Source of the DNA: Clusia tigrina
Lineage: Eukaryota > Arthropoda > Insecta > Diptera > Clusiidae
Assembly: GCA_920105625.2 (NCBI GenBank)
Contig: OV050031.1
Location: forward strand, 1,963,501-2,027,500
DNA: 64,000 bases
Reading direction: 5' to 3'
The position numbers were made by a program, and so were the translations under genes. This document shows, piece after piece, positions 38,254 to 50,635 of the stretch. Position 1 is the stretch's first letter, and every line of letters starts with the position of its first letter. The notes beneath the pieces are model-generated. The model saw only the letters and a program-made list of their open reading frames with translations, had not been told where the DNA came from and did no database searches.

Positions 38254-38344
38254 AGTAGGTAGGTAGGTAGGTAGGAATGGCCGCCCAGTTTGCCAAAAGC
38301 ACACACAATGGCCCATTGTGATACCACGGTGTGGCGCCGTTCAA
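38254..38344 (-). mobile_element. 3'-end retrotransposon fragment, same family as the 12.6-kb scrap
   Basis: A (TAGG)n tail on the plus strand (38254-38274) is followed by GGCCGCCCAGTTTGCCAAAA, a GCACACACAATGGCCCATTG block and TGATACCAC. It reads on the minus strand. A degraded target duplication may start with GCACTGA at 38241 and 38345. Confidence 0.7.
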
Positions 38345-40900
38345 GCACTGACTAAAAAGTTCCCATACTTGGGATGGTGATAGTCAGCGCAAGGACAGCG
38401 CCAGGAAAGGCACGACTCCCCCGTCATGTTTCAGGAAACCATCCTGATACTTTGATGAACCTGGCTATGTCCCTAAGCAGAGTACATACTCGCAAGCTCA
38501 CTCATTACTCCCCGTGGCACAGCAATTGCCCCGCCGACGTGCTCCGGCACTGTTAAGCTAATTACTTCTGCCTTAGCCGAAGCGTATTTACAGCGAACGC
38601 CGTGGCAAATTTTCGGGAGCGCATCTGTTTGTTAGCATTTTGGTCATTATTTTAAGTGCACAGTGTAATTATTTTATACATGCCACAAAAATCGCGTTGA
38701 AATGAGGTACAATAAGTAAAAAAGCAGTAGACTTGTTCTCCCAGCTGATAAATGGCGGAAGGATACTTCTACAGTTTACAGCTACAGTTCACTCAATCAG
38801 GGAGAATCTTGGAGGCAGAACGTAAAAGTTGCCGACATAATCCTGGCGTGTGTTCACTATTTTTCTCTGTTATTAACTTTACTTTCAAAAAAACGAAACA
38901 CCAAAAAATCTGTAAAAAAAAAATGGTTAAACAACTGTGACCCGAAAGATGACACCTCCCCCGCTCCAGTAGTCTATACAATATTATCCAATCTATTCAA
39001 AAGTCAAGTTGACAACAATATGCTTCCAACCAACATAACAACAACAATACGAGCAAACAATACCAATAAGGAAGAAATACAATTGCACATCCAGAAATGA
39101 AATCGAATGGAAGGACCGAAACGGAAGCCCCGAACACAGGACATTTGCACATGAACCGTTAACAACTGCACGCACGCAGCCATATTTAAAATCGCATTTG
39201 AACATGACATTCAGTTGACAGCTGTGGTCGGCCTGATGCTGCGTTGGCGGTACTGCTACGGATGGTGGTGATGCCACTGATGGTGGTGTGGTTAGCATTG
39301 TTCCATTTGACGTTTGGTTTATTAATCAGTTTGGCCTAAGGGGAACCAACCGAGACCCGAGCGTAATTTTCCACAAATGAATACATTTTTGATGAAAAGA
39401 AAAATAAAATTTCTCACAAAGGCGCTCCGGACGCAACGACTTGAAAATCTGCACACAGCACCAACTGCCGGTAACTTCCTTTTTAATTTAAAACACAAAT
39501 TTTTTTCCTCGTGGAGAGGGGTTTAAATGCACAACAAACAACAGAAAACAAAAAAGTCAAACAAATGTCAGTCGCGTGTTAATCAAGTGTGAATAAATGG
39601 CGCAAAGATTAGAGCAACAAAATGGAAAAAAGGAAGCGGGTGTGATGCCAGGATGAACAAACGAACGAACGAGCAAACACAGGATAACAGGTTGAATGCG
39701 GTTAAATGAAAAAAGGCGACTTTGGCAGAAGGATGCTGGGTAAAAACTTTAATGACATTCTAAATGATTTTTAAATGTTTAAACTTGAATGTGAAGACAT
39801 ACTTTCCGCGGATGGGAGGGGAAGCAAAATGCCTCTTTCTATGGATTTCAACATATTTAAAGAGTGTGCATTTTTCATTCAATAAAATGGAATCCAAATT
39901 CATGCAAATTAGGCAAAAGTTGCTTATCTAGATTCCGAATTGGTTTATTGTTGTGGAGCCCCATTCAAAAACGCCTCCGAATGTCGCGCTATTTTAATAT
40001 ATTCGTATCTGTGCTTACAATAAAACCAGTGTCCTTTACATTCCAGCCCACACAACAAACACTAAATACCCCAGAAGAAGCCGTAGGATACAGTATCCTG
40101 GGCCCCTTCCTACGGCTGCTGGTGTTGATGATACTATTATCTTATATCGCCACTTTTGTTGTTGCTGACAACACTCCCGCAGCCTGGGCACAAGCTGTCA
40201 GCAGCTACTCCTTAAGAAGCCTGCCCTCTATGAATTTTACACAAAGTAAACACAAAACAAGAAGAGCAAAAAGAAAAATCGTTTTATTGGCTTTAAAGTC
40301 CTCGCGTAGTCGGTCTGTCAAAAGCGCAATCATACAAACGCAAACCGCAAATAAGTTTACCATTATAAGGTCCCCGCCCACCGCCACTGGTGTCCAAAAG
40401 CCAGGAGGGTTTCGATTTGACTGTAATTTGCGTAGCTTTGTTGGTAAGTTTGAAATTCTTTTTACTTTTTATTCCTGCACAGTGACCAAGGGACAATAAC
40501 TTTTTAGCGAAATTTAAGGATAGTTATTCTCGCCTAAATGTGTACGAATGGAAGTATCCTTTTCTGAATCATATCAATATTTTGAGCATCCACCCTCATA
40601 TAAGAGTGATGTTGACCTCTTTGATTTCGATTTTGTATAATATTTGAAGGGCATTTATAAATGCAAAATCGATATTCTTTCAAGAATAAAATTTTTCCTC
40701 CTGAATATGCGAGAGTAATTTTTGCATCGAAATTTTATTGGAGTGTTATTCCCATCCTATTCTCCAAATAAGAATCTCAATGAAACTCCGAGAGACACAC
40801 CAGAGTGATGGAAAAAAGCAACAACACGTTTCTCTCACACCGCTTCAAAACCGGAAAACACAGAGAAAAGAATGTCTTTTTCGCTGCCAGCGCCCGTTGC
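38345..40900. other. Non-coding
   Basis: One open frame of 211 codons (39864-40499) was considered and rejected. The rest is unique AT-rich sequence. Confidence 0.5.
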
Positions 40901-41138
40901 GGACTCACCACGATTTTGAGTGGATTCACCACGATTTTGAGTGGATTCACCACGATTTTGAGTGGATTCACCACGATTCTGAGTGGATTCACCACGATTT
41001 TGAGTGGATTCACCACGATTTTGAGTGGATTCACCACGATTGTGAGTGGATTCACCACGATTTTGAGTGGATTCACCACGATTCTGAGTGGATTCACCAC
41101 GATTTTGAGTGGATTCACCACGATTTTGAGTGGATTCA
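40901..41138 (+). repeat. 21-bp minisatellite, about 11 copies
   Basis: The unit is GGATTCACCACGATTTTGAG plus T, and most copies are identical. Because 21 is a multiple of three and the unit has no stop in most frames, long spurious open frames occur on both strands. Confidence 0.97.
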
Positions 41139-41302
41139 TGACAACGTCCGTCTGCTTTATTTCGCTGCTTTGCCGTTTGAAGTTTAAGTTTCCTTTTTCT
41201 GTGTTCTCTGTTCAAAACAACCTCAGGGCCTCGAAACTGAATAGTATTCTGATATTCAGCTTCCCTTTCCTACCGTGTTACAATGCCATTTACATAAGAG
41301 AG

Positions 41303-41336
41303 TCAGAGATAGAGAGAGAGAGAGATTATAATTTTA
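41303..41336 (+). repeat. GA-rich tract
   Basis: Imperfect then perfect GA dinucleotides, 160 bp after the 21-bp minisatellite. Such tracts can bind GAGA factor in flies, but nothing here shows a promoter. Confidence 0.7.
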
Positions 41337-44145
41337 GTAGAGTAATTAGTTATGGTAGGACCAAACTTGGGTAGTGGCGTTAAGCGATACAATATCCTTA
41401 TATATATAAGTAGTATATATAAGTAGTGGTGTTCGATTCACTACTCGGGTTGCTGACTTCAAATCAGTGACTTACCAAAAAAATAATGAGAATGCTTCTA
41501 TGCTTTGGCAGCACTGGCAATAATTCTTTTGCCTATGTGGATATCTCCATGTGAAGAAGACTTATTCTATCCACAAACCATCAAAATCGGACTTGGATGC
41601 ACAGTTATAAGAGCGATTGAATTCAAAATCGTTAAAAATATCGACTTCGATTAGTTTTGTTATTGAAGTCCATACAAATATGTAAGCTAAAATTAAATAC
41701 TCAGAATTTTAATACATCGTGACCGCGACTTAAAACAGGAGATATGTCTCAGAAGTATGCTGGGAAATATCGTCAAAAGTAGTGTTGGAAGGAATCTCCT
41801 ATTCCTCTCCTATCTATCTCCGGAGAAAAATGAGCGGAGTTCCGAAAGTTCTTGTTCCCGGTATTAGCTCTCCTGATACTTTCTCTCGGTTTTGACCGGT
41901 TTTCCCATACTGTCACAAGTGCTCAATATTTCATCGATTTGTGCCCTGTTTTTCGCATTTGTCCCACTGTGTTCGGTCTTGGTCTGAGTTAATGTATTTT
42001 AAAAGGGGTGCAAATTGCGCTATTTGTAGCATTCCTTATTGTCTTCTTTTGGCTTTCTTGGGGGGCTCCACAAATTTTATCTAATCTGATTTGGTATTAT
42101 TTTTGCTTTAAACTTGCATTTCAGCAGCTCTCCGCAGCGCTTGCTTGTGGCGACTTAACGAAATGTAAACAATGAACCGAATCATTTCTTTTATCGCTGC
42201 AACAATTGCGAAAGAAGGGAAACCTTCATTTTAAAGACGTTGTGGGACTGAAATCTGAGCAATACTGTTCTTTAAAAGAACGAGCAATAACAACATCAAT
42301 CATTTGCCATCAATAAAAATTCGTTACACTTGACCATTAAATAATTCGTTGGAGGGTTATCAAAAAATTGTTAATGGTCTCCTGCACTGACCTTGTAACT
42401 TTTGAGTCCAGCCACTTGCCATTCACCACCACTGGTTTGTATGATGAGCACCAATTGCGGCCGCAAGGATCAACAACAGTCGTTTAAAAGGAAAAACAAA
42501 ATAAATAGCGGCCCAAGCATGCGAATGTGGGTCTGAGCTCATAACCTGCAAGTGCAGGACGATATGCGTGGGTGAGTGTGTTCACATGTGAACAGTTATT
42601 GGCAAACATTGTTATTTATGGCATTATGAATGGCAACGCGCTTGAAATTTTCAATAAAAAGGAAGCACTTTTAAATTAAATTGTGTTTCCGCAAAAAACA
42701 ATGATTTATGAAATTTTTTGAATTAACAAAAAAGGACATTATAAACCGCACACATGAGCGCCGGTTACACTAACATAAAAGCCAAGCGGAAATGTTTTAT
42801 GTCGTGGAATAGTTAAAGCGGTCTGTCGACGCGCCACGCGGAACCACTAACAAAGTGGTCATGGTCAAAGAGAACACTTTGAGAGGGTTTCGTAAACTTA
42901 TATCGACCCTGCCGTTGGAGGACACGGACTGTGAGATAAGCACCAAGTAGATATGGCAACAAATTTCAACTGCATGGAAGTAGAAGGGGGAATAAACGCC
43001 TCCTTCAGTGTAAGTTTAAAGATTGTAGCCACCTATGTATCGAGTTTATCAATAAGGGTCCTTGAGATGAGCTCTGTATCTATCCTCCTTCAGCTTAACT
43101 GCTCTAGCATTGATTCTACTTCGACAGCCTGTTTGCAACTTGGAGCATTATGCAACCTGGAACACTGACATGCTCCCAAATTCTACGTAAATATTTTGTG
43201 TTTAAACATTAAAGCCGATTTATGCCGCTACTACTTCTTTGAGGCCACAGGTCCTTTGCGATAGTTACCCTTATTTTTGCTATCACTAAAATTTATGTTT
43301 TACAATTGTTCTTGCGGTTTTTGTTTTTGTGCTTGCAAGCACAATTCTCAACAACTGCGGAGCGGCGCGTTCCCGAAACCAGCACCACAGCCGAAGTGTC
43401 GAAATTTGTTACACTTATCGGGAGCACAAATCAACGCCATTTGTTGTTGGCTTAGCAACTTTCCTTTCAATCCTTACATTTTGCTTAATTTCAACCACTC
43501 CATGCGCCAAACTTATCTTCGCATTTGAATTTAACCAGTTCAAAAGGGTTTTCCTTTTTGATAGTATGTGCTGCGTCTCCGAGATTTTGCTCTTCTCGCC
43601 TCATATTTACGAGCATGCACTGATTTTATCGGATTTCTATAAGAAAAAGGATTATTTAAAGTAATTGCTACGCATTGTTATGGCTGAAGTGTAAACATTG
43701 CACAAGTCGCACGGACGTACGTACATCTTGTTTGGATGCTTGGCCGAGTATCCTTTAAGGATATTACTTTTCGCATGTAGCATTTGTCTTGGCACAATCT
43801 GATTTTCAATAAAATGTGCTCGCATTTGTGATGAGCGAACGCAACGAAGGGTCTAATAAGGATATGTAATACTTTCACGAACATTTCACCACACTCCGCT
43901 GAAGGAAGTGCAGAAGAAATGGACTTAAATTTAAATCTTTGAAAACTGTTGTAATTCTTTAAGCAATATGAAGCCAAAGAGATAAGAATGAAGCATAAGT
44001 TATCTGTACACTATCCTGAACATAAAATGCGAGTCTGTTCCTCTGCTTGTTGGCTTATAACTTTATATCAATTGAGCGTACTTTTAATTGTCCTTTTTTA
44101 TAATATTTAGTAATCTTTCCTTCCACTCCGTTTATCAAACTTTTG
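41337..44145. other. Non-coding
   Basis: No gene is supported in this stretch; it is mostly unique. Confidence 0.5.
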
Positions 44146-44562
44146 GCGCCACCCAAAGATATAGTAACCCATTTCCACCCAAAGGAAAAGTAACTCATTT
44201 CCACCCAAAGGAAAAGTAACTCATTTCCACCCAAAGATATAGTAACCCATTTCCACCCAAAGGAAAAGTAACTCATTACCACCCAAAGGAAAAGTAGCTC
44301 ATCTCAACCCAAAGGAAAAGTAACTCATTACCACCCAAAGGAAAAGTAACTCATTACCACCCAAAGGAAATGTAACTCATTTCCACTTAGAGGAAAAGTA
44401 ACTCATTTCCACCTAAAGGAAAAGTAACTCATCTCAACCCAAAGGAAAAGTAACTCATTTCCACTCAGAGGAAAAGTAACTCATTTCCACCCAAAGGAAA
44501 AGTAACTCATTACCACCCAAAGGAAAAGTAACTCATTTCTACCCAAAGGATAAATAAATCAT
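44146..44562 (+). repeat. 26-bp minisatellite, about 16 copies
   Basis: The unit is TTTCCACCCAAAGGAAAAGT plus AACTCA, with variants AGATATAGTAACCC and TACCACCC. It ends 80 bp before the decayed transposase at 44640. Confidence 0.96.
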
Positions 44563-44639
44563 TCACAAAAAAATTATATTTTATCATTTTTTAAGATCCA
44601 AAAATTCCGAAAGGACCAAAATTTTGAGTTTATTTTATG

Positions 44640-45165
44640 TCATTTACCAATTAGAAACAATTTCGGGGTATAAGTAAACCACAGAATGCTGGTCCAATTT
44701 TCGGCCACCTTATCCTGCAACTGCGACAGTATATCGTCACTACCCTGATTAATATGGGCTTCCAAAACATCAATCCTGATTAGTTTGTCTGCAAAGATCA
44801 GCGACTTAAAATATCCCCATAAGAAATCGTAATCCAGTGGGGTTAAATCGGACTATTTTGAGGCTGAATTGATTTCGTTAGAAGATGGTATCGCCCAAAA
44901 GTGTCGCCAATAATTTCATAATTTAGAGCGAGGTATGACGTGTTGCAGCATCCTTTTATAACCACATCTCTTCCAGTTGGATGTCGCGCTAATTTGGAAG
45001 CAAAACATCAGTGATTATCAATCGACAACGGGCTCAGTATCACTCTAATCTGCCTTATTTTAAAGTGATGAAGAAGGGCTCTTGAAAAATTTCCTTCACT
45101 CCACTTGCTTGTTAACACGGCGATGAAGCCACAAATGGACTTCATCGTTGATCAAAAAATGGTCT
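44640..45165 (-). pseudogene. Decayed Tc1/mariner-superfamily DDE transposase
   Basis: On the minus strand the upstream part shows FLINDEVHLWLH (about 45160-45125). After frame breaks, LTPLDYDFLWGYFKSLIFAD (from about 44850) appears, followed by LQDKVAENWTS and the stop at 44642-44640. This is the catalytic-domain end typical of insect transposases with the (L/D)TPLDFFLWGY motif. The centre is shortened and frameshifted. Confidence 0.75.
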
Positions 45166-45249
45166 ATAAATATTTATAACGGAACACGGATTTTGGAAAT
45201 TAATTTTCACCATTTTAAGGTAATCGCGGTGTAATTCTGAGGCTTCCAG

Positions 45250-46000
45250 AGAATACTGAACACAACTGAAATTGAACACGAAAAAGGACTCACATATGAC
45301 TATAATAGCATATCAAAAGAGTAGAATGAAGAATAAAACAGGATAGTATATAAATAACATTGTATTTAATAGCGAAAGCATTGCTCATTGTGATGACTTC
45401 CAGAGAATACGAAACTCAAAGGAAATCCTGAACACGAAAAAGGACTCACATATGACTATAATACCATATCAAAAGAGAATGAAGGATAAAACAATGTAAT
45501 ATTTAATAAGATTGTTCTGAAAGGAGAAGTTATTCACTTAAAAGATATGTAGTTTATTTTGACATTCTTCCTTTTTATATTGACCGACAGTAGTCCTCAA
45601 CAAGAGTTCACAAATTCCTCATTAACATTAGTCTACATATTCATATCATCATGTGAAACTCCTCGATAAAATCGTTGGGATTGCTTAGTTGTAGTTAATA
45701 GTTGGAATGACTTTAATACCATATCAAAAGAGTATAATGAAGGATAAAACAGGATAGTATATAAATAAATAAGGATAAAACAGAATAGTATTTAAATAAC
45801 ATTGTCCTTAATAGCGAAGTCATTGCTCATTTAAAATAGAAGACATTTATTTTGACATTCTTCCATTTTATATTGGCCGACAGTAGTCCTCAACAAGGGT
45901 CCACAAATTCTTCATTAAAATTGGTCTATATAATCATATCATCTTGAGAAAACTCCTCGATAAAATCGTTAGGGTTGCTTAGTTGTAGTTAATAGTTGGA
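45250..46000. repeat. Two overlapping dispersed duplications
   Basis: A block containing GAACACGAAAAAGGACTCAC and ATATGACTATAATA occurs at about 45275 and 45435. A longer block (TTTATTTTGACATTCTTCC to TTGTAGTTAATAGTTGGA) occurs at about 45553-45703 and 45848-46000, 293 bp apart. I see no coding content; these look like repeated segments of one unclassified element. Confidence 0.7.
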
Positions 46001-46159
46001 GGTTTAAGGACACATTTCACGCATTAAGTGACTTTTAAATATGCATTTAATCCATTGTGATATGAATATGGTGGCGAAAATATCCCCACTTCCAGAGCCT
46101 TACATTTTAAATCGGCCTAGTCTTATAATCAGAACAAAACGATTACTTACCTGAATTGT

Positions 46160-46305
46160 TCAACTGTCGCTCCCCGTGACCTAGTGGAAACAATGCTATT
46201 CTCTCAATCGTGGAGTCACGGGTTCGAATCCTGAGCAGGACATAGTCTCAAAATGTACCTTTCTAAATATTTTTCTCTACGACTCGCGGACCTTAGAAGA
46301 TAGGT
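46160..46305 (+). mobile_element. tRNA-derived SINE-like element, copy 2
   Basis: There is a near-consensus A box TGACCTAGTGG (46177-46187) and a perfect B box GGTTCGAATCC (46221-46231), 33 bp apart. A body follows with CATAGTCTCAAAATGTACCT, a TTTTTCTCTACGACTCG block and CTTAG, matching the 4.8-kb copy. A different repeat starts directly afterwards (about 46312). Confidence 0.7.
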
Positions 46306-46380
46306 TGGGCGGCTACCAAAAAGCACTTCGGCCTGGAGTGGCCCTTTGTGACACCGCTTGATATACAAAAACCATTTTCT
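46306..46380. repeat. Diverged copy of the retro tail module
   Basis: GATAGGTTGGGCGGCTACC, AAAAAGCACTT, GTGGCCCTTTGTGACACC aligns with the modules at 12613 and 38254 (TAGG start, GCCCAGTTTGCC, AAAAGCAC, GGCCCATTGTGATACCAC). It adjoins the SINE-like copy. Confidence 0.55.
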
Positions 46381-46495
46381 CTGAAAAATCCAGCCATTTG
46401 GAGCTTTTGTTAAAGACTTGGATGGAGTGGAAGGCCTTAGTTGCTAATTTTCACTTCCCCAAACCTATGCAAACATAATTAATGATAGTGTAAGT

Positions 46496-46496
<1 letters not shown>

Positions 46497-46531
<35 letters not shown>
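46497..46531 (+). repeat. (ATA)n microsatellite
   Basis: About 11 uninterrupted AAT-class trinucleotides. Confidence 0.97.
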
Positions 46532-46532
<1 letters not shown>

Positions 46533-48688
46533 GTGTTTTATTCTAATAAAATATTTATTCCAGCTGAAGATAGAAGCAAACTTTATATTCCGAAATCATG
46601 CTGTATATATATTTTTGAATTTCCAATCCCTAAAACTATATACAGTAATAAAAGAGCACACTGGCACCTTGATCGCAAATCGCTGTACGAGTATATAAGC
46701 TCCTATATACCAGCACGTAAGTGGAAGGACACATGCCGCACAGTCAGAAATTCGCACACATACCAATAGAGCACATACGCACTAATACAAATCAAATGTA
46801 TTTTAGCCTCACCAAGCGCATGACCCATTCCTGAACCTGCGAATCTCAGCCCTACTCGAAAACCGACCGTGGCTGCGTACACGAACCCGCACCGAGTGTC
46901 ATGAGTGTCGAGTGTAGCAGGCATCAACGCCGTAAACCGCTCGTGTTGAGTGTGGCAAGTGCAGATACGCCATAGGAGAATGGAAAAGTCTAAGGTGGAG
47001 CAGAAGCCATGACTGCAGCCATGACAGCGATTTATGTACACGCACACATACGGGCGCAGACGAACGCTCAGAAGTCGTAGGAGGTGCTTCAGTGTGGGTA
47101 TGGGCAAACGGAAATGGAAGTGGAAGGAACGGACGGCAAGAGGAGCAACACAAAAGTACTACATGCAGAAAATGAATGCCCACTTTTTTCACTCTGTAAA
47201 TATTTCTTTTTCCCAAAAAAACTTAGTAATGGGGCGAAATTTACCTTTAACTACTGTCACGCCTACAAATTCCCAGGAGTAAAATCAAAATGAGAAATGT
47301 CAACAACTTGACATGCCTTTAGCATTTACACAACTTCTTTTTATTATTTTTTGTTCTTCCTGAATGCGAAAGCGGCGTGTTAAAAAATGCCAAAGCACTT
47401 CCAAGCCACATAAACAATGCACGCAAATGCCGCAACGTACCATATTTTGGTGGTGCATGGAAGATACTCCAATTATTCAGTGATAAAAAGCGAACGAAAA
47501 CCCGCAGACACTTAAGAAGAGCACACTGTGATTGACACGTACCAACCACCCCCTCCCACCCTGGCAATATTTACAAATTTTGTAATTTACTTCAGACAGC
47601 ACAAATCCAGCACTGCTGTCTGTTTGTGCAGACTCTGGCAGGTCACCCTAAGATGCGATGAGACCGAGTTAAACGACCATTCAAATGGATCACATCTAAA
47701 TTATTACCCAACATTGTGGTAATTTTACTGGAGACACTCTTATATCCTTTATATCCTTTAGCCAAATTATATATTATGCAAAGGTATCTAAAGTAAGTCC
47801 TCAGCGAAGGTGTTATCAACTTTCTGGGGGTAAAAGCAGCAAACGACATTGTTAATTAAAGGAATCAATGCCTTGTTAGATTTTATTAAGTTGGCCCAAA
47901 ACTTACACTATCCCATTCAGGAGCCAATAGTTTTTTATTACTTCTTATTGATAGCTTATCCACAACTTCGGCTGAGTGAGTTCCTATGATAACGCGCACT
48001 TATATCGAAGTATGAAATACTCGCAATATCCCCAAGGACACAAAATCCCCAGAAGCACTTTTTAACGCCTAAAGACATGTTATTTTTTATGACACTTATG
48101 CTTCTGATATGTGATATGAGCTGCACGAGCGCAAAAGCAGCAAGTGGTGGTGGTTGTGCTGTTGATGATGATGGTGGTGCCATAAATATTGACCGCTGAC
48201 AACACACACCCTCAGTTGGACATGTGTTGGTGCTATTTTTTTAACGTTTCCTGGTTTGTTTTTATACCGACGCGGATACCACGCCAAAGTGTTTGTGTAT
48301 GTTAGCTTAGTGGCTTTTTAGCCAGTGTATTTTATTTATTTATCACACATAAATCAATATGATTAAGATTCTCAGAATGTGCCCAAGTACTGGAAATCAA
48401 ATTAAATGAATTGATGTAAATGATAGTGACATATTTGAGTAGTTATGCAGAGGCCATTCGGAAGGACATTTGCTGTGAGGTTTGATTTATGCTCAGTTAA
48501 TATACGTTGTGTATATCCTTGGAGAATAAGGATAAGTGTCAAGTTGTTGACAAAGTGTTTGACTGAAGGTTTTAAATTGGTACTTCCATTAAGACGCGTA
48601 CAAAACACTTTTATATATGGAAAATATTTTAATTTACAAACATAATATTAATCTTAAATCAAATGTAAGCCAAAACCAATAAGCCAAA
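46532..48688. other. Non-coding, 3' flank of the FAM172-type gene
   Basis: No gene is supported. AATAAA words on the minus strand at about 48330-48345 could end the FAM172-type transcript, with a 3' UTR of about 350 bp. Confidence 0.5.
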
Positions 48689-50102
48689 TTATAATACCAA
48701 TTTAGGTTTTTTACTGCTCTCTTCTCCAATAAATTCTGCGTATTTCTTCTCAAAAAATTTGAAAACTGATTCGAATGCAGAATAGGATGACCATTCATGT
48801 TTGGGATGCCCTGTAAGAGTAAATTCAAACATAAAATGAATACAAGGCAATATGAAGCGACTTACCTGCCGACACGCTGGGCACTTCACCCTTGGGCGTT
48901 TTAATTTCCGTATCCAAAGGTTCATCGCTTGATACCCAATTACACATTCTATCTCTTATAATATTTTTAATCGCACTTGGTGTACCAAAATGCGCCGAAT
49001 CTGTTAAGGCAATCGCAAACACCTTTTCTTTAAAGAATTCTGGATGCTTTTTAGCCTATGGAACCGCCAAAAATTAAATTATGACTAAATTGAATATACT
49101 TGAATTGAGCTCACCAAATCCAGAGTCACGGCACCTCCATAACTGTGCGCCACTATGGCCACACTTTCCGGATGGCAGCCCATTACGTATTTTTCCCAGA
49201 CATAGAGTGCATGTGCACTCGCAGAGCTTAGTCCTGGTATTGGTGTTCGTGTGCCATCAATATTGCGATAATTATCATTGGTGTTAGTCACTAATATATC
49301 GTATCCAAGAGCCTGTGCTTTTTTAATGTATGGAATTTGAGTACCATGATCAATGGAGTTATTTATAATTAAACTGAAAAAAAATCATGTGAGTGGAAAT
49401 TACTCTTTGGAAGTATCTATTGTACAAACTATCTAGTTAGAAATTCTGGGTGATCATATAAATTGAGAATAGCGCATCTTTACCTTCTGGCCCATTGACC
49501 TGCCCTCACAAAACCACTGCCATGTATGATCACAATCAGCTTTTTAGGCTTCACCAGTTTTTCTGGTTGAGTAAAGAAAAATGTGGCTTGTTCTTTTGGC
49601 AAATGTTCCGGAACGTAGGTGCGACTTAAGCCATTCTGTTCCAGTAAATCGTAGACAATCTCGGGAATTTGCTAAAACAATAATACATAAACTTAGTGTC
49701 TGCTTTATACAAAGAATTCATAACGCCTTGCCTAATCTCCTGTCTTTCCTGAGCGATTGCACGGTAATTTGTATTTAAATTCAACACATACTTATAACAC
49801 ATGTTTGGGTATATTCTAAATTGACTATTTAGGCAAGTCGTTATGCAATCTACTTACATCTGCCAATTGCTCGTAATGAGCTTGATTCTTGGCCTGATCT
49901 TTAGAAATTTCAAATTCAAAGGGCTCCGAGCCGGCTTCGCCAGTAGTTTTATCTACTTTCCGCAACTGACCTACTACAAATGGAACAAATAGGAAAATTA
50001 ATTTAACGACATCCATTTGTAACTAATTCTGGTTATACCTGCATTAAAAACGTAACCAAATTCCCGCAATTTTTCCAAAGCTCGTCCACTTTTTGAGGAC
50101 AT
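48689..50102 (-). CDS. FAM172/Arb2-type alpha/beta-hydrolase-fold protein, 311 aa
   Basis: Exons in transcript order are 50102-50039, 49970-49858, 49671-49484, 49373-49115, 49055-48866 and 48810-48689. Phases agree and give 311 aa ending at TAA 48691-48689. Key signatures are [19 protein letters not shown], then LVTNTNDNY, then [16 protein letters not shown] with nucleophile-elbow Ser199, then [11 protein letters not shown] and a final [13 protein letters not shown] block. The order matches FAM172A (ARB2A) and the Arb2 domain. In vertebrates FAM172A acts with AGO2 in nuclear splicing and chromatin complexes; fission yeast Arb2 works in the Argonaute chaperone complex. The fly protein is shorter than human FAM172A (about 416 aa), mainly at the ends. 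The usual WARR is WARS here, at the exon 3/4 join. Drosophila CG10038 is a possible orthologue, from memory. Confidence 0.88.
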
Positions 50103-50427
50103 TTTGGCAAACAAGTTTCCAAAATTAAGGAATGCGCCTAAATTTGACAGGCAGCTCCTTCAAAAAATTAAATTACCATTTTTGACATAACAAAACTGCA
50201 TTAACGGCGCTCCAGTGATAACGCAGTGTTTGTTTAGATAGTGCAGGAGAAATGTAGGAAATATATACGAATATGGTGAGCAAAGCAGTGCATTGGTTCA
50301 AACAAAACCTGACGATAATACAGTGCTCCCATAACTGCTTATGTGACCCGCCTGCGTAATACGAATTCAAATACTCCAAAACAATTTTAGTGTGTGCAAT
50401 AAAACCAAATAATAAATCAAAGCATTA

Positions 50428-50433
50428 TTTATT
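50428..50433 (-). terminator. Probable polyadenylation signal of the secreted 257-aa protein gene
   Basis: AATAAA on the minus strand lies about 200 bp past the stop codon at 50636 and before the FAM172-type gene starts at 50102. Confidence 0.5.
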
Positions 50434-50635
50434 TTATACCTATTTATGGCGTAATTTTAATTGTAATTTAAATCACTGAAAATCTTACACAAACAATTAT
50501 GGAAATATTACAAATTTATGAGTATAAACTTATTTGGAAGAAGCGAACGTATCCTTATACACACGCTCTGATGCTTATCCTATTGTTAATCACAGTTTAA
50601 TTAATGGGTATTACATTTCTCATGCTATGGCGTAA

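Noticed and set aside
39864..40499. Plus-strand open frame of 211 codons with a hydrophobic segment
   Set aside because: No family resemblance, ordinary intergenic composition, low-quality start context and no splice partners. At this length in a 64-kb window a chance frame is plausible.
40738..41374. Four long open frames on both strands
   Set aside because: All pass through the 21-bp minisatellite, which has no stop in those frames; flanks lack coding character.
46177..46240. A tRNA gene, because of the perfect B box
   Set aside because: Acceptor and anticodon arms do not pair well, and the sequence continues into a body shared with another dispersed copy, so a SINE head is the better reading.
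46703..47107. Minus-strand open frame of 134 codons
   Set aside because: Odd composition with many Cys/His/Arg but no pattern of any zinc-binding family, no signal peptide and no supporting context.
49593..49671. Treating the minus-strand exon fragments at 48.7-50.1 kb as separate small genes
   Set aside because: Phases and family order join them cleanly into one FAM172-type protein.
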